64,000 nt of DNA from Streptomyces antimycoticus (GTDB taxonomy: Bacteria > Actinomycetota > Actinomycetes > Streptomycetales > Streptomycetaceae). The notes beneath the pieces were generated by a model. That model had not been told where the DNA came from. It searched no databases and was given only the letters and a program-made list of their open reading frames with translations. This document shows, one piece after another, positions 35,058-49,113 of the stretch. The position numbers and the translations under genes were made by a program. Within the stretch, counting starts at the first letter, position 1; the number at the start of each line of letters is the position of its first letter. The stretch spans positions 5,828,001 through 5,892,000 of the forward strand of contig NZ_BJHV01000001.1 of assembly GCF_005405925.1 (NCBI RefSeq). The letters run 5' to 3'.

Positions 35058-35086
35058 TTGATGGTCCTCGGGGCGTCGTGTACTGT
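35058..35086 (+). promoter_or_regulatory. rRNA operon promoter
   Basis: TTGATG at 35058-35063, 17 bp, TACTGT at 35081-35086. It lies about 495 bp before the 16S 5' end. Streptomyces rrn operons carry several promoters; TAAAGT at 35243-35248 may be a -10 of another. All other sequence from 35090 to 35580 is the untranslated leader with no gene. Confidence 0.7.
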
Positions 35087-35389
35087 TCACCGAGTTGCCA
35101 CGGAGCCCCCGCGGGGAAACGCGGCAGCCACTCGAGCCGCACCGGCGGCAAACCACTTCTGCACGGCCCCTCATCGGGATGGATTTCGGCATGCCGGAAT
35201 TCGGATCGGGAAGCTCGATTATGAGCATCCGGGGGAATCCGCTAAAGTAGTGATCACGCCGGAAGGCGCGAAAGACCCCGCTCCAGCAGGGGGCCGGAAA
35301 CGGAATTCGGACCGGAAACGGAACGGAAAACGGATCTGGTAAGGTTGGAAACACCGAAGGGAAGCGCCCGGAGAAACCGGTGAAACGGT

Positions 35390-35580
35390 TTCGAAGGAAG
35401 CGTCCGTTCCTTGAGAACTCAACAGCGTGCCAAAAGTCAACGCCAGATATGTTGATACCCCGTCCATCTCGGACGAGGTTCCTTTGGAAAAATACACAGC
35501 GAGGACGCTGTGAGCGGACTGGATTATTCCTCCGGTCTGCTCCGCTCTCGTGATGTGTCACCGGGATATCCCGGAAGCAT
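35390..35580 (+). promoter_or_regulatory. rRNA leader with antitermination/processing elements
   Basis: This stretch includes CTTGAGAACTCAACAGCGTG and the following conserved leader typical of Streptomyces rrn operons. A perfect 14-bp palindrome CCGGGATATCCCGG at 35561-35574 lies 6 bp before the 16S gene. These elements take part in antitermination and in the stem cut by RNase III. Confidence 0.65.
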
Positions 35581-40515
<4,935 letters not shown>

Positions 40516-40607
40516 GATGCTCGCGTCCACTGTGTTGGTTCTGAAGCAATGAACCGTATTGAGCCCCCCTTGTTGTTTGGGGTGTGGTTCCGGTTCAGTT
40601 TCATAGT

Positions 40608-40727
40608 GTTTCGGTGGTCATAGCGTTAGGGAAACGCCCGGTTACATTTCGAACCCGGAAGCTAAGCCTTTCAGCGCCGATGGTACTGCAGGGGGGACCC
40701 TGTGGGAGAGTAGGACACCGCCGAACA
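40608..40727 (+). rRNA. 5S ribosomal RNA
   Basis: About 120 nt, starting GTTTCGGTGGTCATAGCGTT and including CCGAACCC-like loop sequence TTTCGAACCCGGAAGCTAAG and GTGGGAGAGTAGGACACCGC. It follows 23S by ~92 bp. Confidence 0.96.
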
Positions 40728-40735
40728 AATTTTAA

Positions 40736-40777
40736 GAAAAGCCCGGTTGGGAGCTTCGGCTCGCAACCGGGCTTTTC
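40736..40777 (+). terminator. rRNA operon terminator
   Basis: A long stem GAAAAGCCCGGTTG / CAACCGGGCTTTTC with an inner GAGC-TTCG-GCTC hairpin and a T-rich end. It is an intrinsic terminator of unusually classic form for this genome. Confidence 0.95.
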
Positions 40778-40802
40778 TCATTTCAGTTTGTAGGCTGGCC
40801 GC

Positions 40803-41459
40803 ATGCGCTATGACCTGGTGATCTTCGACAACGATGGAGTGCTCGTCGACAGCGAGCCCATCTCCAATCGGCATCTCGCCGCCTACCTCACCGAGTTGGG
40901 GCACCCCACCAGCTACGAGGACTCCATACGCGACTACATGGGCTCCGCCATGCATCGCATCCACGAGCTGGTCCTCGAGCGCTCGGGCCGGCGGCTGCCG
41001 CCGGACTTCGACACCACCTTCCACGGCCGGGTCTTCGACGCCTTCCGCCAGGAGCTGCAGCCGGTGGCCGGGGTGTCCGAGCTGCTGGAGAAGCTGCGGG
41101 CCGACGGCGTTCCGTACTGCGTCGCCTCCTCCGGAAGCCATGAGCGCATCCGCGTGGCCCTCCGTACCACCGGGCTGTACGACCTCTTCGGTGAGGACCA
41201 CATCTTCAGCTCCGAGGATGTGGGCCGGGGCAAGCCCGCCCCGGATCTGTTTCTGCACGCGGCCGAGCGGATGGGGGTGGCGCCCGAGCGCTGTGCCGTC
41301 GTCGAGGACAGCCCGCTCGGGGTCCAGGCCGCCGTGGCCGCCGGGATGGATGTGTACGGCTACACGGCCATGACACCCGCCGCCAAGCTCGCCGCGGCCC
41401 GGGACCGTTTCGTCCACATGGCCGAACTGCGAGGGTTGCTCACCTCTACCCACAAGTAG
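40803..41459 (+). CDS. HAD-family phosphatase (beta-phosphoglucomutase/phosphoglycolate type)
   Basis: A 218-residue HAD hydrolase of subfamily IA. Motif I LVIFDNDGVLVDSEP has the nucleophile and acid Asp. Motif II is CVASSGSHERI, the Lys of motif III is in GRGKPAPDLFLHAA, and motif IV is VVEDSPLGVQAAVAAGMD. A helical cap lies between motifs I and II. The substrate is unknown; relatives act on sugar phosphates. TAGGCT at 40791-40796, 6 nt before the ATG, and the lack of a ribosome site suggest a leaderless message. It follows the rRNA terminator. Confidence 0.88.
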   Translation: MRYDLVIFDNDGVLVDSEPISNRHLAAYLTELGHPTSYEDSIRDYMGSAMHRIHELVLERSGRRLPPDFDTTFHGRVFDAFRQELQPVAGVSELLEKLRADGVPYCVASSGSHERIRVALRTTGLYDLFGEDHIFSSEDVGRGKPAPDLFLHAAERMGVAPERCAVVEDSPLGVQAAVAAGMDVYGYTAMTPAAKLAAARDRFVHMAELRGLLTSTHK

Positions 41460-41483
41460 CCCGGGGCCGTACGCTCCACGGCC

Positions 41484-42698
41484 ATGACGGATTCGCGTCC
41501 GAGCCGCCGGCTTCGGCAGGGCCGGGCCTCATTGGCCATCAGTTTCTTCGTCCAGGGCGCGATCTTCGCTCTGCTGGTGACGCGCATACCCGCGCTGCAG
41601 GATCGGTACGGGATATCCGATGGGCTGCTGCCCCTCTTCCTGGCCGCCGTGCCGATCCTCGCCGGTGTGGGCAGCGTCGGCACCGAGCATCTCGTCAAGC
41701 GGATGCGCCCGGGGCTGGTCCTCCGCGTGGTCCAGCCCATCGTCTCCGTCGCCCTGCTGGCCGCCGGATCGGGTACGACGGTGTGGCAGCTCGCGGCGGC
41801 CCTCGCGGTGTTCGGGCTGACCGTCGGGGCGCTCGACGCGTCGATGAACATGCTCGGGGTGAGCCTGCAGCGCGCGTACGGCCGCAGCATCATGCTCGGC
41901 TTCCACGGCGCGTACAGCCTGGGCGGGATCGCCGGGGCCTCCCTCGCCTGGGTGGGCGCGCACTGGGACCTGCCGCTGCCCACGCTCTACGCACCGCTGG
42001 TGGCCACCCTGGTGCCCGTCGCACTGATCGCCAGCCGCTGGTACGTGGACCGCCAAGGCGATGACCAAGCCGATGACCAAGCCGACGACCACGGCGCCGC
42101 CGTGAGCATGCGGGCGCTGCTGCCGCTCTGTCTCGTCATGGCCTTCGCCTATATCGGGGACTCCACCGTCTCCAACTGGAGCGCCAAGTATCTGGAGGAC
42201 GTGCTGCACAGCTCCGAGCAGCTGGCCACGGTCCCGTACAACGTCTATATGGTCACCACGCTCCTCGGCCGCTCCTTCGGCGACTTCGGGGTGCGGCGCT
42301 TCGGCGCGGTCGCCGTGGTCCGGGCCGGGGCGCTGCTCGCCGGCGCCGGCTTCGCGGTGGTCGCGGCGGCGCCCGGCCCATGGGTGGGGATGGGCGGGTT
42401 CACACTGCTGGGGCTGGGGTTGTGCGTGCTGGTGCCGCAGACCTTCGCGGCCGCGGGGCGGCTCTTCCCCGGGGCGTCCGATGCCGCGGTCGCGCGCCTC
42501 AATATCTTCAACTACGTGGGCTTTCTTATCGGCTCACCGCTCGTCGGCGCGCTGGGCGGTGCGTGGAACTATCGGGCGGCGATGCTGGTGCCGATGGCGC
42601 TCGTGCTGGTGACGATCCGGTACGCGAGGTCGTTCACCCCTGTACCAGCCGGATACGGTGACGGGCATGAGCGGCCGCGCACAGTTGATGTGGGATGA
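41484..42698 (+). CDS. MFS transporter
   Basis: A 404-residue protein with ~12 hydrophobic segments in two halves split by an acidic loop with repeated DQADDQADD. Segments include SLAISFFVQGAIFALLVTRI, LLPLFLAAVPILAGVGSVGT and LNIFNYVGFLIGSPLVGALG. It resembles the small FucP/YbjJ-like group of MFS proteins. Substrate unknown. It lies 24 bp after the HAD gene and its 3' end overlaps acuC by 32 bp, so the three genes probably form one unit. Confidence 0.85.
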   Translation: MTDSRPSRRLRQGRASLAISFFVQGAIFALLVTRIPALQDRYGISDGLLPLFLAAVPILAGVGSVGTEHLVKRMRPGLVLRVVQPIVSVALLAAGSGTTVWQLAAALAVFGLTVGALDASMNMLGVSLQRAYGRSIMLGFHGAYSLGGIAGASLAWVGAHWDLPLPTLYAPLVATLVPVALIASRWYVDRQGDDQADDQADDHGAAVSMRALLPLCLVMAFAYIGDSTVSNWSAKYLEDVLHSSEQLATVPYNVYMVTTLLGRSFGDFGVRRFGAVAVVRAGALLAGAGFAVVAAAPGPWVGMGGFTLLGLGLCVLVPQTFAAAGRLFPGASDAAVARLNIFNYVGFLIGSPLVGALGGAWNYRAAMLVPMALVLVTIRYARSFTPVPAGYGDGHERPRTVDVG

Positions 42699-43839
42699 GG
42701 AAGTAACCGGATACGACTTCGGCGCCAGGCACCCGATGGACCCGGTGCGGCTGGCACTGACCATGCGGTTGGTGCAGGCGTACGGGCTGGATCGGGCGGT
42801 CCAAGTGGTGGCCGCCAAGCCGGCCGGGGAGTCGACGCTGCGCCTGGTCCACGGGCAGGAGTACATCGAGGCGGTACGGCGCGCCTCGGCCGCCCCGGAG
42901 TCGGCGGACGGTTCGTACGGCCTGGGGACGATCGACGATCCGGCCTTCGCGGGGATGCACGAGGCGTCCGCGCTGATCGCCGGGCAGTCGGTCGGCGCGG
43001 CCGAGGACGTCTGGCGTGGAGAGGCGCTGCACGCGGTGAACTTCGCGGGCGGGCTGCACCATGCGATGCCCCGGGGCGCCTCCGGGTTCTGCATTTACAA
43101 CGACGCGGCGCTGGCGGTCGCGCGGCTCCTGGAGCTGGGCGCGGAGCGGGTCGCGTATGTGGATGTGGATGTCCATCACGGGGACGGGGTCCAGGCGGCG
43201 TTCTGGGACGATCCGCGGGTGCTGACGATCTCGCTGCACGAGCACCCCCGGACCCTGTTCCCGCAGACCGGCTGGCCGGAGGAGGCGGGCGGGGAGGGCG
43301 CCGAGGGCTCGGCGGTCAATGTGGCGCTGCCGGCCGGGACCTCGGACGAGGGATGGCTGCGGGCCTTTCACGCGGTGGTGCCGGAGCTGCTGGCGGCGTT
43401 CCGTCCGCAGGTGCTGGTGACCCAGCATGGCGCGGACACCCATGTCGAGGACCCGCTGGCCCACTTGGCGGTGACGGTCGACGCACAGCGGGCGGTCGCC
43501 GAGAGCTGTCACCGGCTGGCGCATGAGCACGCGGACGGGCGCTGGGTCGCGCTCGGGGGCGGTGGCTATGCGGTGGTGGACGTGGTGCCGCGGTCCTGGA
43601 CGCATCTGGTCGCGATCGCGGCGGGACGGCCGGTCGAGGCCACCACGCCGGTGCCGGAGGAGTGGCGGCAGGAGGTGTACCGGCGGACCCGGATGGACGC
43701 GCCGCGGCGGATGACGGACGGGCGGGAGCCGAGCTGGCGGGAGTTCGCCGAGTCCGGGTACGACCCGGCGGACCGGCTGGACCAGGCGATCCTGGCGACG
43801 CGCCGGGCGGTCTTCCCGCACCACGGGCTGCTTCCGTGA
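42667..43839 (+). CDS. acuC: Acetoin utilisation-type deacetylase AcuC
   Basis: A 390-residue class I histone-deacetylase-like enzyme. Catalytic His pair is in GGLHHAMPRGASGFCIYND. Zinc ligands are in YVDVDVHHGDGVQ (Asp, His) and THVEDPLAHL (Asp), and the late GGGGY holds the transition-state Tyr. In Bacillus AcuC deacetylates acetyl-CoA synthetase; here it is probably a protein lysine deacetylase. I chose the ATG at 42667; a GTG at 42658 is in frame. It overlaps the MFS gene. Confidence 0.93.
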   Translation: MSGRAQLMWDEEVTGYDFGARHPMDPVRLALTMRLVQAYGLDRAVQVVAAKPAGESTLRLVHGQEYIEAVRRASAAPESADGSYGLGTIDDPAFAGMHEASALIAGQSVGAAEDVWRGEALHAVNFAGGLHHAMPRGASGFCIYNDAALAVARLLELGAERVAYVDVDVHHGDGVQAAFWDDPRVLTISLHEHPRTLFPQTGWPEEAGGEGAEGSAVNVALPAGTSDEGWLRAFHAVVPELLAAFRPQVLVTQHGADTHVEDPLAHLAVTVDAQRAVAESCHRLAHEHADGRWVALGGGGYAVVDVVPRSWTHLVAIAAGRPVEATTPVPEEWRQEVYRRTRMDAPRRMTDGREPSWREFAESGYDPADRLDQAILATRRAVFPHHGLLP

Positions 43840-43975
43840 ATCGCCCCGCGAAAAGCCTCTCCGCGCTGATCGGGAACGCCCGGACGGGGGTCTGACCAAA
43901 CGGGCGTTACGCCAACCGTGGGGTCTGGCGGCATAACCGGGCGGCCGGCGGGGTGCGTCCGTCAGCATCGGTGAC

Positions 43976-44791
43976 GTGTTGAGTACTGCCGCACTGCGCG
44001 CGCATCTGCTGGCGGCGCGGCTCGCCGGACCCGTGGCGACGAGCCGGGAGGAGAGCCTGCGCCGCTATCGGCTCTTCGTCGCCCGGGACCCCCGGGTGCT
44101 GCTCGGCCTGGAGCCCGAATACGACTGGTCCTTTACGGAATTGCTCAGCCTGATGGGCGCCAAATGTGGGGTTTCGGTCGACCCGGCCAATGTTTCGGGG
44201 CCGGATGTGATCGATCCAGAGCTGACGATCGCCGCGCTGCATGCGTTCGCGGACCGGCTGCGCGCCGCCGCCCAGGACCGGCTCCCCGTGCTCCTCGGCA
44301 CCGGCCACCCCCACCGTCTCCTCGGTTTCTACGCCGCGTTGGCGTCGGCACTCTCGGCGGCGGGCTGCCGTGTCCTCACTCCCGCGCACGGTAGATGTAT
44401 CGACATAACGACGCGGTTCGGCGTACGTACCCACCGGCTCGCCTACGTACGAGGTATTGCGATGGTGCAGGCGCCCGGCGCCCGCCCGACCCTGAGTGAG
44501 CCGGGCGCCCACAGCCATTCGCCGCTCCCGGTTCGGGTCGCGCTGGGCTCTGCCGCGGAGTCCGGCGGCCCGCTGCCGGGACTGGTCATCGGGGACCACG
44601 GATGGGTCTGCGGTGCAGGTCAGCTCGGCTTTGAGGCCATCGGGCTGGGGGATACGGACGACCCCGCGCTGTTCGTCGGGGAGGCCGAGGGGCGGGTGTC
44701 CGTCGCCGTTCCACTTGATGACGCTGTGCGGTCTGGTTACTACCGGCCGCTTACTCGCTATGTACTCAATCGAGCGTGTCTGTCACAGTAG
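43976..44791 (+). CDS. Conserved actinobacterial phosphatase-like protein
   Basis: A 271-residue soluble protein starting GTG. Clear segments are LGTGHPHRLLGFYAALASAL (a phosphate-loop-like turn), VLTPAHGRCIDITTRFGVRT, VIGDHGWVCGAGQLGFEAIG and DDPALFVGEAEGRVSVAVPL. Related Streptomyces genes at this position are usually labelled phosphatase, but I see no textbook catalytic motif. The GDHG and GEAEGRV ends could bind a metal-phosphate. It precedes bdtA. Confidence 0.6.
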   Translation: MLSTAALRAHLLAARLAGPVATSREESLRRYRLFVARDPRVLLGLEPEYDWSFTELLSLMGAKCGVSVDPANVSGPDVIDPELTIAALHAFADRLRAAAQDRLPVLLGTGHPHRLLGFYAALASALSAAGCRVLTPAHGRCIDITTRFGVRTHRLAYVRGIAMVQAPGARPTLSEPGAHSHSPLPVRVALGSAAESGGPLPGLVIGDHGWVCGAGQLGFEAIGLGDTDDPALFVGEAEGRVSVAVPLDDAVRSGYYRPLTRYVLNRACLSQ

Positions 44792-44886
44792 GCGTCCGAT
44801 CGCTACTCCTCTTCCCCACTTGCATCACCCGCCCCTAACCTGGGGTGGAGCGCGCATGCGACAAGGAGTCACCGGAGGGGAAGCCG

Positions 44887-45132
44887 GTGCCCGACATGTG
44901 CGGAAGGTTCAGGTGTTGTGTCATGGCTGCTGGCGAACGGCCTCTGAACGAGGTTCAGTTTCTGACCGTGGCGGAAGTCGCCTCGGTGATGCGAGTGTCC
45001 AAGATGACCGTGTACCGCTTGGTGCACAGCGGTCATCTGCCGGCGATCCGGGTGGGCAGGTCTTTCCGGGTCCCAGAGCAAGCGGTTCATGAATACCTCC
45101 GCGAATCGTATGTGGGGGTGGAGTCCGCCTAG
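44887..45132 (+). CDS. bdtA: Small excisionase-type DNA-binding protein BdtA
   Basis: An 81-residue protein from the GTG at 44887, which has GGAGGGG 6 nt upstream. Homologues are usually annotated from the ATG at 44923 (MAAGERPLNEV). The core is a winged helix-turn-helix: FLTVAEVASVMRVSKMTVYR, LVHSGHLPAIRVGRSFRVPE. In S. coelicolor the homologue is named bdtA because the developmental repressor BldD binds its promoter. I could not find a good BldD box immediately upstream here. The neighbouring bS22 gene is conserved with it. Confidence 0.82.
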   Translation: MPDMCGRFRCCVMAAGERPLNEVQFLTVAEVASVMRVSKMTVYRLVHSGHLPAIRVGRSFRVPEQAVHEYLRESYVGVESA

Positions 45133-45260
45133 GCGCTTTCCGGGCCCGGGGAGGACCCTCGGATTACGTGGTTCGCTCGGCGGCGGGTAGGCTGGCCCGA
45201 TGTAGGTCGTGTGGGCTCGGACGCCCCGCACCGAGTGAATCGAAGTGAGCGAGGGTAGTC

Positions 45261-45359
45261 GTGGGCTCTGTTATCAAGAAGCGGCGCAAGCGGATGGCGA
45301 AGAAGAAGCACCGCAAGCTGCTCAAGCGCACGCGCGTCCAGCGTCGCAACAAGAAGTAA
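45261..45359 (+). CDS. Small ribosomal protein bS22 (AURKAIP1/COX24 domain)
   Basis: A 32-residue extremely basic protein beginning [19 protein letters not shown] and ending RRNKK. The GTG at 45261 follows GAGGG. It matches the actinobacterial 30S subunit protein bS22, which binds near the decoding region. A 16-bp perfect hairpin follows at 45381. Confidence 0.92.
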   Translation: MGSVIKKRRKRMAKKKHRKLLKRTRVQRRNKK

Positions 45360-45380
45360 GCAAGCGACGCTGTGTTCGTC

Positions 45381-45415
45381 CCGCAGCCCTTCCACCGCCG
45401 GTGGAAGGGCTGCGG
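45381..45415 (+). terminator. Terminator after bS22 gene
   Basis: Perfect 16-bp stem CCGCAGCCCTTCCACC / GGTGGAAGGGCTGCGG with a GCC loop, 21 bp after the stop. Confidence 0.92.
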
Positions 45416-45569
45416 TGCGTGTGTGGCACGGGTCCGCGCCACGGCGGCCCCTGCGGCCCCGGCTTAAAACGCGCATCGCGCGGCGAGTGGTCATCACAGC
45501 GCAACATCGAGCGGTTACGGTGTTCGGCACAGCCCAGCTCGGACGAGGGTGGGAAGGAAGGCGCTGATC

Positions 45570-46613
45570 TTGGGAAAGGTCGTGCTCGTCACCGGGGTCG
45601 CTCGCCGGCTGGGAGGCCGTTTCGTCCGGCGCATACAGCGCGAACCCGATGTGGAGCGGGTGATCGGCGTGGACGCCGTGCCGCCCGAACACCACCTCGG
45701 CGGTGCCGACTTCGTCCGGGCCGATATCCGTCATCCCACGATCGGGAAACTGCTCGCCGAATACGGCGTCCACACGGTCGTCCACATGGATATCAACGGG
45801 ACTCCGCTGGGGGCGCGCGGCAATCGCGCCTCGATCAAGGAGACCAATGTCATCGGCACCATGCAGCTCCTCGGCGCCTGCCAGAAGGCCCCGTCGGTGC
45901 AGCGGCTGGTGGTGAAGTCCAGCACCAATGTGTACGGCTCCGCGCCCCGCGACCCCGCCGTCTTCAGCGAGACCACCCCGCCCAAATCCCTGCCGAGCGG
46001 CGGCTTCGCCAAGGACACCGTCGAGGTCGAGGGATATGTCCGCGGTTTCGCCCGGCGCCGCCCCGATGTCGCGGTGTGCGTGCTGCGCTTCGCCAACATC
46101 CTGGGGCCCTGCGCGGACTCACCGCTCGCCGAGTACTTCGCGCTGCCCGTGCTGCCCACCGTCATCGGCTATGACCCGCGGCTGCAGTTCGTCCATGAGA
46201 AGGACGCCATCGAGGTGCTGCGGATCGGGGCCTCCGAGCCGCGCCGGTCCACGCTCAACAGCGGCACGTTCAATATCGCCGGAGACGGGGTGCTGCTGCT
46301 CTCCCAGGCCGCCCGGCGACTCGGCCGCCCGACCCTGCCGCTGCTGCTGCCCACCCTGCGATGGGCCCGCACCGCGCTGCGGTCCCTCGGCATCACCGAC
46401 TTCTCGCCCGAGCAGATCCGGCTGCTCACCCACGGCCGGGTCGTGGCCACCAACCAGATGCGCGAGACCCTGGGATTCGAACCCGAGCACACCACCGCCG
46501 GTGCCCTCGCGGACTATGCGCACAGCCGTGGTCCCGGGCTGCTCCCGCCCGAGACCCTCGCCCGTACCATTGATCGGCTCGCCGCGCTGCTGCCCGCCGG
46601 CGCCCAGACGTGA
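45570..46613 (+). CDS. NAD-dependent epimerase/dehydratase (SDR fold)
   Basis: A 347-residue extended SDR protein. The nucleotide loop VLVTGVARRLGGRFVRRI departs from the usual GXXGXXG. Other regions are DFVRADIRHPTI, TNVIGTMQLLGACQ, and LVVKSSTNVYGSAP where the catalytic Ser lies; the Tyr/Lys pair is replaced by FAKDTVEVEGYV. I chose TTG at 45570 because GGGAAGGAAGG lies ~10 nt upstream and the family starts GKVVLVTG; GTG 45549 is the alternative. It is followed 14 bp later by the acyltransferase gene, suggesting a lipid or envelope role. Confidence 0.82.
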   Translation: MGKVVLVTGVARRLGGRFVRRIQREPDVERVIGVDAVPPEHHLGGADFVRADIRHPTIGKLLAEYGVHTVVHMDINGTPLGARGNRASIKETNVIGTMQLLGACQKAPSVQRLVVKSSTNVYGSAPRDPAVFSETTPPKSLPSGGFAKDTVEVEGYVRGFARRRPDVAVCVLRFANILGPCADSPLAEYFALPVLPTVIGYDPRLQFVHEKDAIEVLRIGASEPRRSTLNSGTFNIAGDGVLLLSQAARRLGRPTLPLLLPTLRWARTALRSLGITDFSPEQIRLLTHGRVVATNQMRETLGFEPEHTTAGALADYAHSRGPGLLPPETLARTIDRLAALLPAGAQT

Positions 46614-46627
46614 GGAGCGCAACCACC

Positions 46628-47674
46628 ATGGCGGACGCCAAGGTCATTCCGTTCGGTGAGGAGCCCCGGTCTTCTCGGAGGAAGGTCCCTCGGCTGGGGC
46701 GCGGCGGTCGCTCCCAGGGCTCGCTCAAGCCCGTACCGCAGCAGCGCGACGAGGCGCTCGAACAGCGCCCCCAGACGGCGGCCGCGGCCGTGCCGCCCCT
46801 GCCGCCCGGCCCGCCCAAGCAGGCCCCGGGCAGCGGCGACTGGGAGCGCAAGCTGGCCCATGGGCTGAGTTTTCTGCGCCGCCGGATCACCGGGGACTAC
46901 GAGGTCGACGACTTCGGCTACGACCACGATCTGACCGAGCAGGTCCTGATGTCCCTGCTCCGCCCGCTGTACGAGAAGTACTTCCGGGTCGAGGTGAAGG
47001 GGATCGAGAACATCCCCGACAGCGGCGGTGCGCTCGTCGTCGCCAACCACTCCGGGGTGCTGCCGCTGGACGGGCTGATGCTCCAGGTCGCGGTGCACGA
47101 CAACCACCCGGCCAAGCGCCATCTGCGGCTGCTCGCGGCCGACCTCGTCTTCGTGCTGCCGGTCGTCAACGAGCTGGCGCGCAAGGCGGGTCACACCCTC
47201 GCCTGCTCCGAGGACGCCCAGCTGCTGCTGGAGCGCGGCGAGGTGGTCGGGGTGATGCCGGAGGGCTTCAAGGGGATCGGCAAGCCGTTCTCGGAGCGGT
47301 ACAAGCTGCAGCGCTTCGGGCGGGGCGGCTTCGTCTCGACCGCGCTGCGCGCGGGGGCGCCGATCGTGCCGTGCTCGATCGTGGGCGCGGAGGAGATCTA
47401 CCCGATGGTGGGGAACGCGAAGACCCTGGCCCGGCTGCTCGGCCTGCCGTACTTCCCGGTCACGCCGACCTTCCCGCTGCTGGGGCCGCTGGGCGCGGTG
47501 CCGCTGCCGACGAAGTGGACGATCCAGTTCGGCGAGCCCATCCCCACCGACGGGCATCCGCCGGAGGCGGCGGACGACCCGATGCTGATGTTCAACCTGA
47601 CGGACCAGGTACGAGAGACGATCCAGCACACGCTCTACAAGTTGCTGGTGCAGCGGCGGTCGGTGTTCTTCTGA
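46628..47674 (+). CDS. Lysophospholipid (1-acyl-glycerol-3-phosphate) acyltransferase family protein
   Basis: A 348-residue protein. The first ~75 residues are a basic, Pro-rich disordered region. The PlsC-type domain follows with VVANHSGVLPLDGLMLQV (block I, His acyl-transfer residue), MPEGFKGIGKPFSERYKLQR (block III) and PIVPCSIVGAEEIYPM. The wider His-Asp spacing fits the MGAT/hemolysin-like subgroup, not classic PlsC. The ATG at 46628 follows GAGGAG. It is in an operon with the SDR gene. Confidence 0.85.
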   Translation: MADAKVIPFGEEPRSSRRKVPRLGRGGRSQGSLKPVPQQRDEALEQRPQTAAAAVPPLPPGPPKQAPGSGDWERKLAHGLSFLRRRITGDYEVDDFGYDHDLTEQVLMSLLRPLYEKYFRVEVKGIENIPDSGGALVVANHSGVLPLDGLMLQVAVHDNHPAKRHLRLLAADLVFVLPVVNELARKAGHTLACSEDAQLLLERGEVVGVMPEGFKGIGKPFSERYKLQRFGRGGFVSTALRAGAPIVPCSIVGAEEIYPMVGNAKTLARLLGLPYFPVTPTFPLLGPLGAVPLPTKWTIQFGEPIPTDGHPPEAADDPMLMFNLTDQVRETIQHTLYKLLVQRRSVFF

Positions 47675-47697
47675 GCCCGGTCTTCTGACGGGAGGCC

Positions 47698-47738
47698 CCG
47701 GGGGTGGGTGGTGTGCGCCGCACACCACCCACCCCCGG
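47698..47738. terminator. Bidirectional terminator
   Basis: Perfect 20-bp inverted repeat (CCGGGGGTGGGTGGTGTGCG and its complement) around a single base, between the convergent acyltransferase and rsbN genes. The real hairpin must open a few central pairs. Confidence 0.85.
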
Positions 47739-47744
47739 CCTATT

Positions 47745-48983
47745 TCACCTTGTGTCGTCGCCGTCGATGCTCAGACCCGGCAGCAGGTCCGGCAGCAGCG
47801 GGGGGATGGTGATGTCCGGCTGGGACGACGTCTTGCCGCCCGGGTCGCCCTTGCCCGTGGACGGGCTGGGGGCCGCGCCGCCGAGCGGCGGGTCCAGCAG
47901 GTCCCCGGCGCCGCCCACCAGCCCGCCGCTCTGGTCGTGGGTGCTTGACGAGGACGACGGGTGCGGGTGGGTGGTGGTCTCGCCGGTGCGGCTGCCGCTC
48001 GGGGTGGCCGAGGTGGACGCCGGACGGTCGCCCGGGGCCACCCCATCGACGCGCTGGGGCGCGTGGCCGGTCTGGCCGGTCTGGCCCTGCTGCTCCTTCT
48101 TCGTGGGCAGCAACGCCCGCAGCGGGCCGACCTCTTGGTCTATGGCGTCGAAGACCGAGCTCACCTCGTCGCCGACATCCATGAGCTGGACCGGGAGCTG
48201 CTCGCGCAGGCGGCCCCAGCCGCCGCGATGGGCCTGGGAGAAGGACGACAGCTGTTGGATCGGGCCGAGCGAGCCATCGCGCTCGTAGACCTGGTGCAGC
48301 AGCCGGTGGCCCTCGGAGGCGTCATGGCGCATCCCGGCCAGGGCCCGGCGGATCTCGCCCAGCGAGTCATGGTCCAGATCGCCGGTGCGGGTACGCTCCA
48401 TCAGCCGGCGCGCCTCGCTCATCCGCGTCGACGCCTGGTCCAGATAGATCCGGCCCCGGTCGGCGTCGCCGTCCGCCATCTCCAGCTTGAGGTCCTCCAT
48501 GCCGCGCTTGAACCCGTAGAGGGTGTCGCCCGGCAGTGCGTCCGAGCTGGCCGCGGCGACGCCGCCGAAGGCACCCGCCGCGACGCCGACGGTGAGCCCC
48601 CCGGCCGCAAGCCCCTTGGACCAGCGGGAACGGGGGCGCAGTCTTGCGACCGGGGGTTTGGCGCGGTGGGCGCCGCCGGTGCGGCGGCGCTGCTCGGGCA
48701 CGCGTGGCGCGCCCTCGGCGAAGGCCGCCTCCATGGCGGCGAGCAACTGTGCCCGTTGGGTTACGCGGACCTCCGGGTCCAATGTCGGTGCCGGCAGCTC
48801 GCCCAGCCCGCTCGCCAGGGCCAGCAGCCGTCTCCGCTCGGCGCTCTCCGCCGATGGGGAACCTGGCTGTTGCTGCGGCGTCTTGTCCTGGGCGGCCTGG
48901 TGGTTGCTCTCCAGGGCCTCCAGGGCCTCCAAGGCCTTGGCGAAGGCGTTCGCCCGCCGGTGTGCCGATACGTATCCGATCAC
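47745..48983 (-). CDS. rsbN: Anti-sigma factor RsbN (of SigBldN)
   Basis: A 412-residue single-span membrane protein. The cytoplasmic N-terminus (SAHRRANAFAKALEALEALE, helical anti-sigma region) is followed by one TM at ~155-175 (GLAAGGLTVGVAAGAFGGVA). The extracytoplasmic DUF5667-type helical domain (SSDALPGDTLYGFKRGMEDL, YLDQASTRMSEARRLM) precedes a long Ser/Thr/Pro tail. The GTG at 48983 has GAGGAGG 8 nt upstream. In Streptomyces RsbN holds SigBldN at the membrane until aerial growth. It is encoded directly after bldN and has its own SigBldN-like promoter. Confidence 0.9.
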   Translation of the reverse strand: MIGYVSAHRRANAFAKALEALEALESNHQAAQDKTPQQQPGSPSAESAERRRLLALASGLGELPAPTLDPEVRVTQRAQLLAAMEAAFAEGAPRVPEQRRRTGGAHRAKPPVARLRPRSRWSKGLAAGGLTVGVAAGAFGGVAAASSDALPGDTLYGFKRGMEDLKLEMADGDADRGRIYLDQASTRMSEARRLMERTRTGDLDHDSLGEIRRALAGMRHDASEGHRLLHQVYERDGSLGPIQQLSSFSQAHRGGWGRLREQLPVQLMDVGDEVSSVFDAIDQEVGPLRALLPTKKEQQGQTGQTGHAPQRVDGVAPGDRPASTSATPSGSRTGETTTHPHPSSSSSTHDQSGGLVGGAGDLLDPPLGGAAPSPSTGKGDPGGKTSSQPDITIPPLLPDLLPGLSIDGDDTR

Positions 48984-49113
48984 AGGCGGCACCTCCTCTC
49001 GTCGTGACGGTCGACTCCCCAGGACACCCGAGGGTTCCGTGCCATGCGCGCGTCCACCCGATCGAGTGAGCGGACTACGGGCAGGGTACGACCACGAGGC
49101 GCCTGCATCCCCC

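Noticed and set aside
44790..44886. BldD box directly before bdtA
   Set aside because: Expected from S. coelicolor, but no sequence there fits the consensus well enough.
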